DNA from: Herminiimonas sp.
GTDB lineage: Bacteria > Pseudomonadota > Gammaproteobacteria > Burkholderiales > Burkholderiaceae_D
Direction: 5' to 3'
NCBI GenBank assembly: GCA_028292265.1
Contig: JAQGMR010000027.1
Span: forward strand, 29,380-93,379
DNA: 64,000 bases
Position 1 is the first letter of the stretch, and each line of letters begins with the position of its first letter. The translations under genes were made by a program, and so were the position numbers. The notes below the pieces were generated by a model, which searched no databases, had not been told where the DNA came from, and saw only the letters and a program-made list of their open reading frames with translations. Shown piece by piece: positions 24,360 to 38,275 of this stretch.

Positions 24360-25835
24360 TTATTTCTCGAGCATTGTGCGCGACCGCGCAGGCCCGTGCT
24401 CATCCACCATGCCGAGCGGTGTAGCCACTTCCTCCAGCGGCTTGCGTTCCGCATCGGCTGCATAGCGCCATGCCAGCAAGCCCGCGACGATCACCAGTAC
24501 TGCGCCAAAGCCATAGCCAAAAGCCACTGCGCCGCGACTGCCGCTCTCGATCAGGTAGCCAAAAAGCACCGGGGCAAGGAAGCCGCCGGTGCCGGTTCCG
24601 ATTGCGTAAAACAGTGCAATGGAAATGGCGCGCATCTCCAGCGGGAACACTTCGCTGACCGTGAGGTAGGCCGAACTGGCTGCGGCCGACGCGAAGAAGA
24701 ACACTACCGACCAGCACCAAGCCTGGCTCACGGCATCCAGCCAGCCGAGTACAAAGAACACACCTGTCAACCCCAGCCCGACGCCAGACAAGATGTAAGT
24801 GCCGCCAATCATGCGGCGACGCCCAACGCGGTCGAACAGGGGACCGAGCAATAGCGGCCCAAGCGCATTGCCGAGCGCAAAGGGGAAAATATAAAGCGCC
24901 ACGCGGTCCTCGGCCACGCCGTGAAAGCGCGTGAGAACAAGTGCATAGGTGAAGAAGATGGCGTTGTAGAAGAAGGCCTGCGAAATCATCAGCGCCAGCG
25001 CCACCACGGTGCGGGCGCGATAACGATGCAGCAGCACCTGTGCCACTTGTCCCCACGATGGCGCCACCCGACGGTGGAACACAACTCCGGAATCCACGCC
25101 AGGCCGAGCGGCGCCACCCTGCCGCACTGTCTTCTGGCCGGCGCTCGCTTCTATCGCGGCGACAATCCGCTCGGCCTGCCGTTCGCGGCCATGTCCCAGC
25201 AGCCAGCGCGGGCTTTCCGGTACGTCCCGCCGTACCAGCAATATAGCCACCGCCAGCACGGCACCGAGAACGAAGCCGGCGCGCCATCCCACGACGGGGC
25301 CGAGTACGCGCGGATCGAGCAACACCAGGCTGGCTGCGGCACCAAGCGCAGCGCCGAGCCAGAAGCTGCCGTTGATCGCAAGGTTGACTCGACCCCGAAG
25401 GCGCGCCGGAATCAATTCGTCGATGGCGGAGTTGATCGCGGCGTACTCGCCGCCGATGCCGATGCCGGTCATGAAGCGGCACAGGGCGAAGAAGGCGAAG
25501 TCCATCGAAAATGCGGTGGCCAGCGTCGCAGTCATGTAGACCGCAAGCGTTACAAGGAACAGTTTCTTGCGGCCAAGGCGATCCGTCAGGCGCCCGAAGA
25601 TCAGCGCGCCGAAGACAGCGCCTGCAATGTAAATCGAGCCGCTCCATCCGATCTGGCCGGCGTTCAAACCGAGCGTATCTGGCCGTTCCAGCACGCTGCC
25701 AATAGAGCCGACAAGTGTGACCTCAAGCCCGTCCAGCATCCAGGCGATGCCAAGCGCGATCACAACCCGCGAGTGCCAGCCCGACCAGGTGAGGCGGTCG
25801 AGCCGCGCTGGAATGTCAGTGGTAAAGCTGGCCAA
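24360..25835 (-). CDS. MFS transporter, sugar/aromatic-acid type
   Basis: A 491-residue major-facilitator protein with twelve helices. The motif-A loop GRLTDRLGRKKLF follows the second helix, and DVPESPRWLLGHGRER ends the sixth, the PESPRWL motif of the sugar-porter and related (SHS, AAHS, niacin/NiaP-like) families. Organic acids or aromatic acids are plausible substrates. The start is TTG 25835, with GGAGGG 5-6 bases upstream; the nearby ATG in GGAATGG is out of frame. A perfect 14-bp palindrome (25849-25862) sits immediately upstream of the Shine-Dalgarno sequence and may be an operator. Confidence 0.85.
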   Translation of the reverse strand: MASFTTDIPARLDRLTWSGWHSRVVIALGIAWMLDGLEVTLVGSIGSVLERPDTLGLNAGQIGWSGSIYIAGAVFGALIFGRLTDRLGRKKLFLVTLAVYMTATLATAFSMDFAFFALCRFMTGIGIGGEYAAINSAIDELIPARLRGRVNLAINGSFWLGAALGAAASLVLLDPRVLGPVVGWRAGFVLGAVLAVAILLVRRDVPESPRWLLGHGRERQAERIVAAIEASAGQKTVRQGGAARPGVDSGVVFHRRVAPSWGQVAQVLLHRYRARTVVALALMISQAFFYNAIFFTYALVLTRFHGVAEDRVALYIFPFALGNALGPLLLGPLFDRVGRRRMIGGTYILSGVGLGLTGVFFVLGWLDAVSQAWCWSVVFFFASAAASSAYLTVSEVFPLEMRAISIALFYAIGTGTGGFLAPVLFGYLIESGSRGAVAFGYGFGAVLVIVAGLLAWRYAADAERKPLEEVATPLGMVDEHGPARSRTMLEK

Positions 25836-25848
25836 CCATTCCCTCCAT

Positions 25849-25862
25849 TGTCACTCGTGACA
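25849..25862. promoter_or_regulatory. 14-bp palindrome at the MFS gene leader
   Basis: TGTCACTCGTGACA is a perfect inverted repeat with six-base arms and a two-base centre. It lies 13 bp before the TTG start of the MFS transporter gene and abuts its ribosome-binding site. Its position suits a repressor operator; the cognate regulator is not encoded next to it. Confidence 0.35.
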
Positions 25863-26186
25863 TTGCTTACCCTGGCAACCATGATCCTTGGCCCGGGCAT
25901 GGAGGGCTAGGACCGGATTTTGCATTGCAATATCCCGCGCCGAGGGCTGGACCCCGATTGCATCAAGGAATTACGCAATTTAATGCTCCTTGGAAAGCAT
26001 AAATAAGCGGTTGAGCAACGGGAACATTCGGCTGTTCAACACTTCTAAGCTGTCACCCCAAGCGGAATTTCCTTCCGCGTGGCAACCAAAAGCAGAGCAG
26101 GCATGACGACACCGCAATAGCCTGCCCCCGTGACTAGGGAGTCTCGCGCTTCGGCAGCGCGCGAAAAAAATAATTTGGAGTGTGCC
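25863..26186. other. Gene-free divergent intergenic region
   Basis: These 324 bases separate the MFS gene (leftward) from the REC-GGDEF-EAL gene (rightward). I see no gene, tRNA or intrinsic terminator. The region is somewhat AT-richer around 25975-26060 and must carry the promoter of the signalling genes, but no confident -35/-10 pair was identified. Confidence 0.5.
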
Positions 26187-28019
26187 TTGAATAAACCAAA
26201 CGTTCTGGTGGTCAATGATCACCCAGGCAGTTTGCTGGCGCTGAAGACTATGCTTCAGACGTCGCCATGCGCCGACGAATATGAAGTTGTTACCGCAAGC
26301 TCAGGCCCAGATGCATTGAGAGAGCTTCTCGATCGCCGCTTCGCCGCAATCCTGCTCGACGTCAGCATGCCGGGCATGGATGGATTCGAAACCGCCGAGT
26401 TAATTCATTCGCACCCGAGCTGCGCCAGCGTGCCGATCATATTTATTACAGCCCATTACGCCGACGAATTGAACCGCCTTAAAGGCTTTGAACATGGCGC
26501 GGCTGATTATTTGATCAGCCCGGTCGTGCCACAAATCCTGCATGCAAAGATCGCAGTCTTTATCGAGCTGGAAAAAAAGACCCTGCAACTTGAATCGCAA
26601 AAGAAGGCGCTCGCCATGTTCAATGAAAATCTGCAAATCCAACAGATGCAGGACCTCAGAAAAGTGAACGCAGCCTTGCAGGCCGAAATCCTGGAACGGC
26701 GCCAAGCGGAGCGTCGCGCCTGCGACCTTGCCACCAAGGACGCGTTGACCGGGCTTATCAATCGCCGCTTCCTGACCGAGGAAATTCGACATGCCATCGT
26801 GCGCGCCGCACGCCAGGGGGAGCGTATTGCCCTGCTGTTCCTTGACATGGACAAATTCAAGAGCATCAACGACACGCTCGGCCATGACGCGGGCGACGAA
26901 CTGCTGATCCACGTTGCAGACCGACTGCGCGAGTCCGTGCGCGAGTCGGACTATGTCGCGCGTTTCGGCGGCGATGAATTCGTCGTGCTGATGGAAGGCA
27001 TTCATTGTTATACCGATGCGGCCGACGTGGCGCGAAAGATCATCGATACGGTATCGGCGCCGGTTACGCTGCGCTCCCAGCGCATTCGCCCGTCGATCAG
27101 CGTGGGCATCAGCATGTATCCGGACGACAGCACCTCGGGCCAGGACTTGCTGCGCTGCGCCGACCTTGCGATGTATCACGCAAAGGAGAACAAGCACGGC
27201 GGCGGCGTGCAGTTTTATCACGAAGAGTTGAACGCCAGGCTGTCGGAACGCCGACGCCTGGAGTACGAAATGCAGAATGCGCTGGAGAACGAAGAGTTTG
27301 AACTTTACTACCAGCCAAAGGTGGACGGACCGTCCGGCCATATCTGCGGCGTTGAAGCGCTTTTACGCTGGCACCATCCACGTCTTGGCACCCTCTCCGG
27401 TGGCCAGTTCATGAACGTGGCAGACGAGACGGGGCAGATCGTGCAAATTGGCGAGTGGGTAATTTACGCTGCCTGCGCGCAGGCACGGCTGTGGCTGGAT
27501 GCCGACCCTGCAATGCACTCGTTGCCGATCGCTGTCAACATCGCCACGCCCCAGATTTATGCCGATCTCCCTGCGGTGATAGATCGCGCCCTCAAGCTCT
27601 ACCGCCTTCCAGCCTCCTGCCTGCAACTGGAGATTACCGAATCACTGATGATTGACGACGTTGAAAAAGCGACCAGTGTGCTGCGCCAGATCAGCAAGCG
27701 CGGCATCAAGATCGCGATCGACGATTTTGGCTCGGGCTATTCGTCGCTATCGGTATTGAAGGCCTTGCCAATCGACGTTTTAAAGATAGACCAGTCTTTT
27801 GTGCGTGACCTGGGCCGCGGACTCGGGGACAACGCCATCGTTACCGCCGTCATCAACATGGCGCTCGCCATGAGCTTGCGGGTGGTTGCCGAAGGCGTGG
27901 AAACCGACGAGCAGCGCACCATCCTGCATGACTTGGGCTGCGACGAACACCAGGGCTTCCTGTACAGCGTCCCGCTTCCCGTCGCCGATCTCGAAGAACT
28001 TGTCATGGCAGCGGCCTGA
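26187..28019 (+). CDS. Response regulator with GGDEF and EAL domains
   Basis: A 610-residue cytoplasmic protein that links phosphorelay input to cyclic-di-GMP. Residues 5-125 are a receiver domain with the phospho-acceptor Asp in AILLDVSMPGMDG. A coiled coil spans about 130-190. The GGDEF domain keeps FGGDEFVVL, so diguanylate cyclase activity is possible. The EAL domain keeps ICGVEALLRWHHP, EITESLM, DDFGSGYSSL and KIDQSF, so phosphodiesterase activity is also possible. An upstream GTG (26130) gives the longest frame, but GGAG stands 6 bases before a TTG at 26187, where the receiver domain starts. It precedes the poly-HAMP kinase by 204 bp; the kinase may be its partner. Confidence 0.92.
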   Translation: MNKPNVLVVNDHPGSLLALKTMLQTSPCADEYEVVTASSGPDALRELLDRRFAAILLDVSMPGMDGFETAELIHSHPSCASVPIIFITAHYADELNRLKGFEHGAADYLISPVVPQILHAKIAVFIELEKKTLQLESQKKALAMFNENLQIQQMQDLRKVNAALQAEILERRQAERRACDLATKDALTGLINRRFLTEEIRHAIVRAARQGERIALLFLDMDKFKSINDTLGHDAGDELLIHVADRLRESVRESDYVARFGGDEFVVLMEGIHCYTDAADVARKIIDTVSAPVTLRSQRIRPSISVGISMYPDDSTSGQDLLRCADLAMYHAKENKHGGGVQFYHEELNARLSERRRLEYEMQNALENEEFELYYQPKVDGPSGHICGVEALLRWHHPRLGTLSGGQFMNVADETGQIVQIGEWVIYAACAQARLWLDADPAMHSLPIAVNIATPQIYADLPAVIDRALKLYRLPASCLQLEITESLMIDDVEKATSVLRQISKRGIKIAIDDFGSGYSSLSVLKALPIDVLKIDQSFVRDLGRGLGDNAIVTAVINMALAMSLRVVAEGVETDEQRTILHDLGCDEHQGFLYSVPLPVADLEELVMAAA

Positions 28020-28223
28020 GCTGCGTGCAGGCGGCTTCCAGCGTGGCGCTTTTCTCCTGATCTGCTTCCCATGGCCGGAAGCCTGCAGCAACGGACCCTG
28101 GCCGCGAGCTGAACAACGACTTACCAACGAATCCTCTGCCTTGGCTCTGCACTCGCCGGCCACACCTTCTCCGCGTCGGCCCTCGCCAAACCGCGTTCGC
28201 CACGCATAAAAAAGGACCCTGAA

Positions 28224-33545
<5,322 letters not shown>

Positions 33546-33794
33546 CGGGATTTTTGACGGTGGCTGGAAAACTTGCGTCGCCCCTTGCCGCATCATTGTG
33601 TGGTCGCGGCGCGTTCTTGCGATAGATCAGCCCGTCGGGTCGCGCCGCTTTCTATGCTCAATGCAGGAGAAGTAAGCGCTGCGATACCCTTCAGCAGCAC
33701 TGACCGGCATTCGTCCTGCACCATGCGGGAGAGAATCTTCCCGCATTGATCAGAGAGCGATGGCGCCGGCCTCGCCGCGCTAACGGAATCCGCA

Positions 33795-34511
33795 ATGAAA
33801 CAGGCTGTCGATATCGGAGTGATCCGCGAGGACGTCCGCATACCATGTGACAACGTCGAGCTACGGGCCGCACTCGACGTTCCGCAACATGCGCGAGGCC
33901 TGATCCTGTTCGCGCACGGCAGCGGGAGCAGCCGCCTCAGCCCGCGCAACAAACTTGTAGCGGGCATGCTGCGCGACGCAGGCTTCGGCTCCCTGCTGAT
34001 GGATCTTCTCTCGCCACGGGAAGACCGGATGCAGCGCACACGCTTTGACGTCGACCTGCTCACGCGCAGGCTTGAAAGCGCGTGTCAGTGGGCCCATTCC
34101 AACCCGCGAATCGCCTCCTTGCCAGTGGGCCTGTTCGGCGCCAGCACCGGCGCCGCAGCGGCCATCAGAGTGGCAGCGATGCCTGATTCACATATTGCCG
34201 CGGTCGTTTCTCGGGGCGGTCGCCCGGATCTCGCAGGGCGCGACGCTCTCGGCGCGCTGACGGCGCCGACATTGCTGATAGTCGGTGGCTTTGACACCGG
34301 CGTTATCGCGCTGAATGAAGCGGCCGAGGGAAATATGCGCTGCGAAACGCGGCTGGAAATCGTATCCGGCGCGACCCATCTTTTTGAGGAGCCGGGGACG
34401 CTGGAGGAAGCCGCCGCGCTAGCCTGCGCCTGGTTCCTGCGCCACCTTCCACCGTCCGGACCGCGGTCCTCTCTGACACCGTCCATGCCATCGGCCTTGC
34501 CATCGTCATGA
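33795..34511 (+). CDS. Dienelactone-hydrolase-like alpha/beta hydrolase
   Basis: A 238-residue cytoplasmic alpha/beta hydrolase. Motifs in order are LILFAHGSGSSRLSPRN (oxyanion loop, near residue 36), VGLFGASTGAAAAI (nucleophile Ser near residue 117), VGGFDTGVI (acid Asp) and SGATHLFEEPG (catalytic His near residue 196). This set is typical of the hydrolase often fused or linked to phosphoribosyltransferase-like proteins in Proteobacteria; the substrate is unknown. The gene ends in a 4-bp ATGA overlap with the next one, suggesting coupled translation. Confidence 0.85.
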   Translation: MKQAVDIGVIREDVRIPCDNVELRAALDVPQHARGLILFAHGSGSSRLSPRNKLVAGMLRDAGFGSLLMDLLSPREDRMQRTRFDVDLLTRRLESACQWAHSNPRIASLPVGLFGASTGAAAAIRVAAMPDSHIAAVVSRGGRPDLAGRDALGALTAPTLLIVGGFDTGVIALNEAAEGNMRCETRLEIVSGATHLFEEPGTLEEAAALACAWFLRHLPPSGPRSSLTPSMPSALPSS

Positions 34512-35353
34512 AAATTGCCGCGAAGCGCGGGGCGCCTGACACGGCGCAGGTCTCAGCCGTGGTTCGGAAACCGGAGCCCTCGGCCGTGGCACCGGAATCC
34601 GAGCCGGCAAGTAAACCCGCTACCAGTCCGCGCGGGCTGGTAGAGCGTACCGGAAGCATGTATTCAAATCAGCTTGGGATCAAGATTGCCACTGGCGAAC
34701 CAGGCGAGACTTTCAAGTGGTTCCTTGCGGCGCTGCTCTTCGGAGCGCGTATTTCAGAGAGCGTGGCCATGCGCACCTGGCGTGAATTCGAAAAGGCGGA
34801 ATTGCTGACGCCAAAAAAGATCGTCGAAGCAGGCTGGGATCGGCTGGTGAAAGTGCTGGACGGAGGCGGCTATGCGCGCTACGACTTCAAGACTGCCACC
34901 AAACTTCTGGACGTGTGCGGTGCACTTCAGGACCGCTACAAGGGCGACCTCAATGCGCTGCATGCGGAGGCGAGCGATGAAGCCAACTTCGAAGGACGTC
35001 TGCGCGAGCTTGGGAAGGGAATTGGCGATCTGACCGCGAACATTTTCCTGCGTGAAATGCGCGGCACCTGGAGCAAGGCCGCGCCACTGCCGTCGCCCCG
35101 CGTTATCGAGGCAGCGCACGAACTTGGCTACGTGCCCCGCACGATGCGCACGGCCGATAGCGTGATGCGACGACTGCAAGCGGCATGGCGAAAAGATGGC
35201 GGAAGCCCGGAAAATTTCCCGGAGTTTGAAGCGGCGCTGGTGCGTTTTGGCGGCCAGCGGCGCAAGCCGTCTACAGCTCTGAAGGGGACCGGTACCAAGG
35301 GCCTTGCGCTCGCCACGACGCCTGGTAAGCGCCGGGGCGTCGATCCCAAATAA
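34508..35353 (+). CDS. HhH-GPD-like (endonuclease III-like) protein
   Basis: A 281-residue protein. Residues 1-45 are Pro/Ala/Ser-rich and look disordered. Residues 50-230 resemble the endonuclease III fold: ETFKWFLAALLFGARISESVA matches the helix that opens DNA glycosylase domains, and LGKGIGDLTANIFLREMRG near residue 172 resembles the helix-hairpin-helix. I cannot see the catalytic Lys and Asp of classical glycosylases or a four-Cys iron-sulfur cluster, so it may bind DNA without base excision. The tail is Lys/Arg-rich. It is translationally coupled to the upstream hydrolase. Confidence 0.65.
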   Translation: MKIAAKRGAPDTAQVSAVVRKPEPSAVAPESEPASKPATSPRGLVERTGSMYSNQLGIKIATGEPGETFKWFLAALLFGARISESVAMRTWREFEKAELLTPKKIVEAGWDRLVKVLDGGGYARYDFKTATKLLDVCGALQDRYKGDLNALHAEASDEANFEGRLRELGKGIGDLTANIFLREMRGTWSKAAPLPSPRVIEAAHELGYVPRTMRTADSVMRRLQAAWRKDGGSPENFPEFEAALVRFGGQRRKPSTALKGTGTKGLALATTPGKRRGVDPK

Positions 35354-35355
35354 AC

Positions 35356-36009
35356 TTAGTACGTCTTTACGTTGCCATTGATCGCCACGTTGACCCGGGC
35401 CAGCCTGTGGGTCGTCTTGTAATCCTGAAGTATGTCTTTGAAATGGCGTCTGCAGTGTTTCTTGAACTGTGCCTGCGACAGGCCGACTGCATCAAGATCC
35501 AGCCGACCGCGCTTCATGTGATCGATCGCCACCTGAAGTTTAAACGCCGTCGCACGAGGCAGCTTTCCGTAGTTGACCATATTGCTGATTTTGCGAAGCA
35601 AAACCAGCTTTTCCGGGCTGTGTTTCCGATTTGGGCTCGGCACGTAGGTGTAGTTCGGCAAGAACCTGATTGAATCCGCCCCGATACTCACACCGAGAGG
35701 TGAACACTCAAACGCGGCAGCCAGATTCGGTTGTTTCTCTGGCAGATCTAGTTTCGCCACGGTTTCAAGGCATCTGGAAGCAACTATTGGGGCCGTAAAC
35801 TCTGGCAGCCGTTCAGGCTTTAGTTCAAACTTTCTAAGCACAAGCGACGGCCGATTACGCAACACGATTCGTTCCGGTTGGCAGAAGTCGTATTGACTTA
35901 GGGCCGCGAGGGAAGTTTGTGGGTGCACGTCGGAACGAGGGTAAGGGGGGTGAAGTGCTTCGTGACGCGTGGGAGAAGCTTGCCTGTCCAGGCGGGCGGA
36001 CATACTCAT
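35356..36009 (-). CDS. Unrecognised 217-residue protein
   Basis: I do not recognise this protein. It has a disordered-looking N-terminus rich in Ser, Pro, His and Arg (residues 1-45), no signal peptide or membrane segment, and a basic C-terminal half that includes AFKLQVAIDHMKRGRLDLDA and QAQFKKHCRRHFKDILQDYK. The latter could be a helical, nucleic-acid-binding-like region. AGGAAC precedes the ATG at 36009; a second ATG lies two codons further. It is convergent with the HhH-like gene, separated by 2 bp, and has a 454-bp gene-free stretch upstream. Its base composition is a little AT-richer than its neighbours. Confidence 0.6.
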   Translation of the reverse strand: MSMSARLDRQASPTRHEALHPPYPRSDVHPQTSLAALSQYDFCQPERIVLRNRPSLVLRKFELKPERLPEFTAPIVASRCLETVAKLDLPEKQPNLAAAFECSPLGVSIGADSIRFLPNYTYVPSPNRKHSPEKLVLLRKISNMVNYGKLPRATAFKLQVAIDHMKRGRLDLDAVGLSQAQFKKHCRRHFKDILQDYKTTHRLARVNVAINGNVKTY

Positions 36010-36463
36010 GGGAAGGTTCCTGAAAAATGTTGGAATTGGCTATACAAATGGCACTCGGAAGCAGCATTTAAAGTAACCGGCCCCGACTTGGTAACCGCAG
36101 CACAATTCCAGTTCAATTCCAGTTCAACTCCCGATTCACTTCCGATTGAACCCAGGTTTACGGGGTGGATCCGTACTCATCAGGCCAGAAAGTCGTCAAG
36201 CGGCCGCGAAAGCCAAGACTTGTTTGGCCGTCCTTACAGGTTTTTGCTTTGCATTTGCCGCTCTCCGACCGAAGCTACCGGAGCGCTGACGCAGGACGGC
36301 CATATGACCCAATTTGGTCAGCAAACATGGTCGCGCCAGTGCACCATCGTCGCCCTGTGGGCGAAGGATACCGAGCCCTGACACGCCCAATTTAGGCACT
36401 GCCCCTGCCGCGGCGAGTCGACGGGCGCCAAGACCTGACGCCCACCAGAAGCGACCCACCACG
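36010..36463. other. Gene-free stretch with short tandem repeat
   Basis: I see no convincing gene in these 454 bases; the open frames here lack Shine-Dalgarno sites and conserved sequence. An 11-bp direct repeat, ATTCCAGTTCA, occurs twice in tandem at 36105-36126, in the promoter region of the leftward gene at 36009. No hairpin with a T-tract was found. Confidence 0.5.
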
Positions 36464-37594
36464 TTATGAGTTGGCCAAAAACGCTAGCAGCGCCCGATTG
36501 AACCGCTCAGTCGCTTCCAGGTGCAGCATGTGCCCGTTGCCTTCAAAAACTTCATAGCGCGCGTTTGGCATGCTGGCCGCCACTTCCTTTGCACGCTCGG
36601 GAAAGTTGCCCATGCGCTCTCGCAGTTCCGGTGGCGCGAAGGCTCGTCCGGTCGCGGTGCGGTCCTTGCTACCGACCATGATGAAAGTCGGTTGCCGGAT
36701 CAATGGAAATTCATGCACGACCGGCTGGCCCCACATCGCGTAATAACTCGATACGTAGCTGCGCACCCAGCGCGGATATTCGGCCGACGCCATCATGCGC
36801 GCCCGGATGTCTATGAACGGGTAAAACTGCTCGCGCGTCAGTTGCGGGTTATAGGTTGAGCGCAGCTGGTTGTAGTAGCCCTCGGGCGTCAGCGCCATTT
36901 CCTGTGCGATGATTCTTTCACGCGGCACCAGCGGCACGTACTGCCGATAGTCCTCCAGCCCGACCGGCGCTTCCAGCACCAGCTTCCTTACCCGCTCCGG
37001 AAAGCTGCGCGTAAAGCGTGTGCCCGCCATGGCTCCCATGGAATGCGCCACCACATCGACTTTGGCAAGCCCGAGATGGTCGAGCAGCGCTAAGGTATGG
37101 GCCGCCATTACGTCGAAATTGACTTGCAGTTCGTCCGGCTTTGACGACTTGCCGAAGTGGATCTGGTCGGGCACCACGACGCGGTAGCCTGCGGCACTTA
37201 ACGCTGCAATGACCGGCTGCCAATAAGAAGCCGGGAAATTTCGGCCATGCATGAGCAGCACCGCATTGCCGTTGGCTGCGCCGGTGGGTGCGACATCCAT
37301 AAAGGCCATGCGCAGCGCGCGTCCTTCCCACGTGACCGGAAGGTAGTGCACCGCATACGGATAGGGGTAGCCTTCGAGCGCGATCCCATAGGGCTCGACT
37401 CCGCCTTTTGGGACCGTGACGATGGCAGGGGTGGGGGTGGGCGCAGCCGTAGGCGATGCTGCACCGCTGCTGGCCGGCGCAACCGCAGCCGGCGCTGTAG
37501 CGGCTGGCGCCTGGGCTTGAGCCAGACCGACTGTTGCTAGCAGCATTACGGCCGCGAAAGAGCGCAGCGAATAGAAATCCATCGTCGTCCTCAT
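36464..37594 (-). CDS. Exported alpha/beta hydrolase
   Basis: A 376-residue protein with a signal peptide (cut near AQAQA, residue 28), an Ala/Pro-rich linker to about residue 60, and an alpha/beta-hydrolase domain. The oxyanion loop is LLMHGRNFPASYW, the nucleophile elbow is VAHSMGAMAG, the acid is in MVGSKDRTA and the catalytic His is in GNGHMLHLEA, so the triad is complete. It is probably periplasmic. Its ATG overlaps the stop of the upstream CMD-like gene by 4 bp, placing it last in the leftward molybdenum-hydroxylase operon. The substrate is unknown. Confidence 0.88.
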   Translation of the reverse strand: MRTTMDFYSLRSFAAVMLLATVGLAQAQAPAATAPAAVAPASSGAASPTAAPTPTPAIVTVPKGGVEPYGIALEGYPYPYAVHYLPVTWEGRALRMAFMDVAPTGAANGNAVLLMHGRNFPASYWQPVIAALSAAGYRVVVPDQIHFGKSSKPDELQVNFDVMAAHTLALLDHLGLAKVDVVAHSMGAMAGTRFTRSFPERVRKLVLEAPVGLEDYRQYVPLVPRERIIAQEMALTPEGYYNQLRSTYNPQLTREQFYPFIDIRARMMASAEYPRWVRSYVSSYYAMWGQPVVHEFPLIRQPTFIMVGSKDRTATGRAFAPPELRERMGNFPERAKEVAASMPNARYEVFEGNGHMLHLEATERFNRALLAFLANS

Positions 37595-38217
37595 TGCGGA
37601 AAGCGGACCAGCGGCTTGCCATCCGCCGGCATCCGGTACTGGGCCACATTCAGTTGCATGGCGAGCAGTGTGTAGTAGGCGTTAATGCCAGTCAGATCAA
37701 CCACGCCCTTCTTGCCGAAGCGCTTTTCTGCACGGTCGAAAGTGCGATCCGACACGCGCTTGTTGTTGTGCAACTCAGTCGAAAAGTCGTAGACGATTTC
37801 CTCGTCCGCCGTCATGCCAGTTGGACGCCGGCCATCGCCGATCGCATCAGCCACGTCCTTCTTGATACCAACCTGCAGCGCGATCGGATAATGAACGTAC
37901 CACTCATAGTCTTGCGTCCATTGGCGGGCTGTCACCAGGATCACGAACTCGGACAAGGTATTGCCGAGAGCGGAATTGAAGCGGAGGTAGTCGCCCATTG
38001 AACGGGCCTGGCTCATGACTTCCGGGCTGTGCATGAGCGGCTCGAACGGCCCGAACACGGGCTTCTTGCGGGCCTTCTCAAATTCTTCCGCCGCTTTCTT
38101 TTGGTCCGCGTTGTATTGGGCCGGCGGTATGGTGGGCAACCGTTCCGCCGCATGGGCGGCAAAGCTGGCGACGATGATCACACTGGCGACAGCGGCAAGC
38201 AATGAGCGTGGTTTCAA
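37591..38217 (-). CDS. Exported carboxymuconolactone-decarboxylase-like protein
   Basis: A 208-residue protein of the carboxymuconolactone decarboxylase/AhpD-like superfamily. It has the FRFNSALG-like and LVTARQWTQDYEWYVHYPIA segments (here R-F-N-S-A-L-G and E-W-x-x-H), the E-W-H pattern of the non-cysteine subgroup. No CxxC is present, so peroxidase activity of the AhpD type is unlikely. A signal peptide is visible (LLAAVASVIIVASFAAHAA). The longest frame starts at 38256, but AGGAG stands 6 bases before TTG 38217, which also places the signal peptide at the N-terminus. It lies 58 bp after the CoxL-like gene. Confidence 0.78.
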   Translation of the reverse strand: MKPRSLLAAVASVIIVASFAAHAAERLPTIPPAQYNADQKKAAEEFEKARKKPVFGPFEPLMHSPEVMSQARSMGDYLRFNSALGNTLSEFVILVTARQWTQDYEWYVHYPIALQVGIKKDVADAIGDGRRPTGMTADEEIVYDFSTELHNNKRVSDRTFDRAEKRFGKKGVVDLTGINAYYTLLAMQLNVAQYRMPADGKPLVRFPQ

Positions 38218-38275
38218 GAAGGACTCCTGGTTGGTTTTGTATTCTGAAAACGGCATGGCAAAGCCTCCGGCACCA

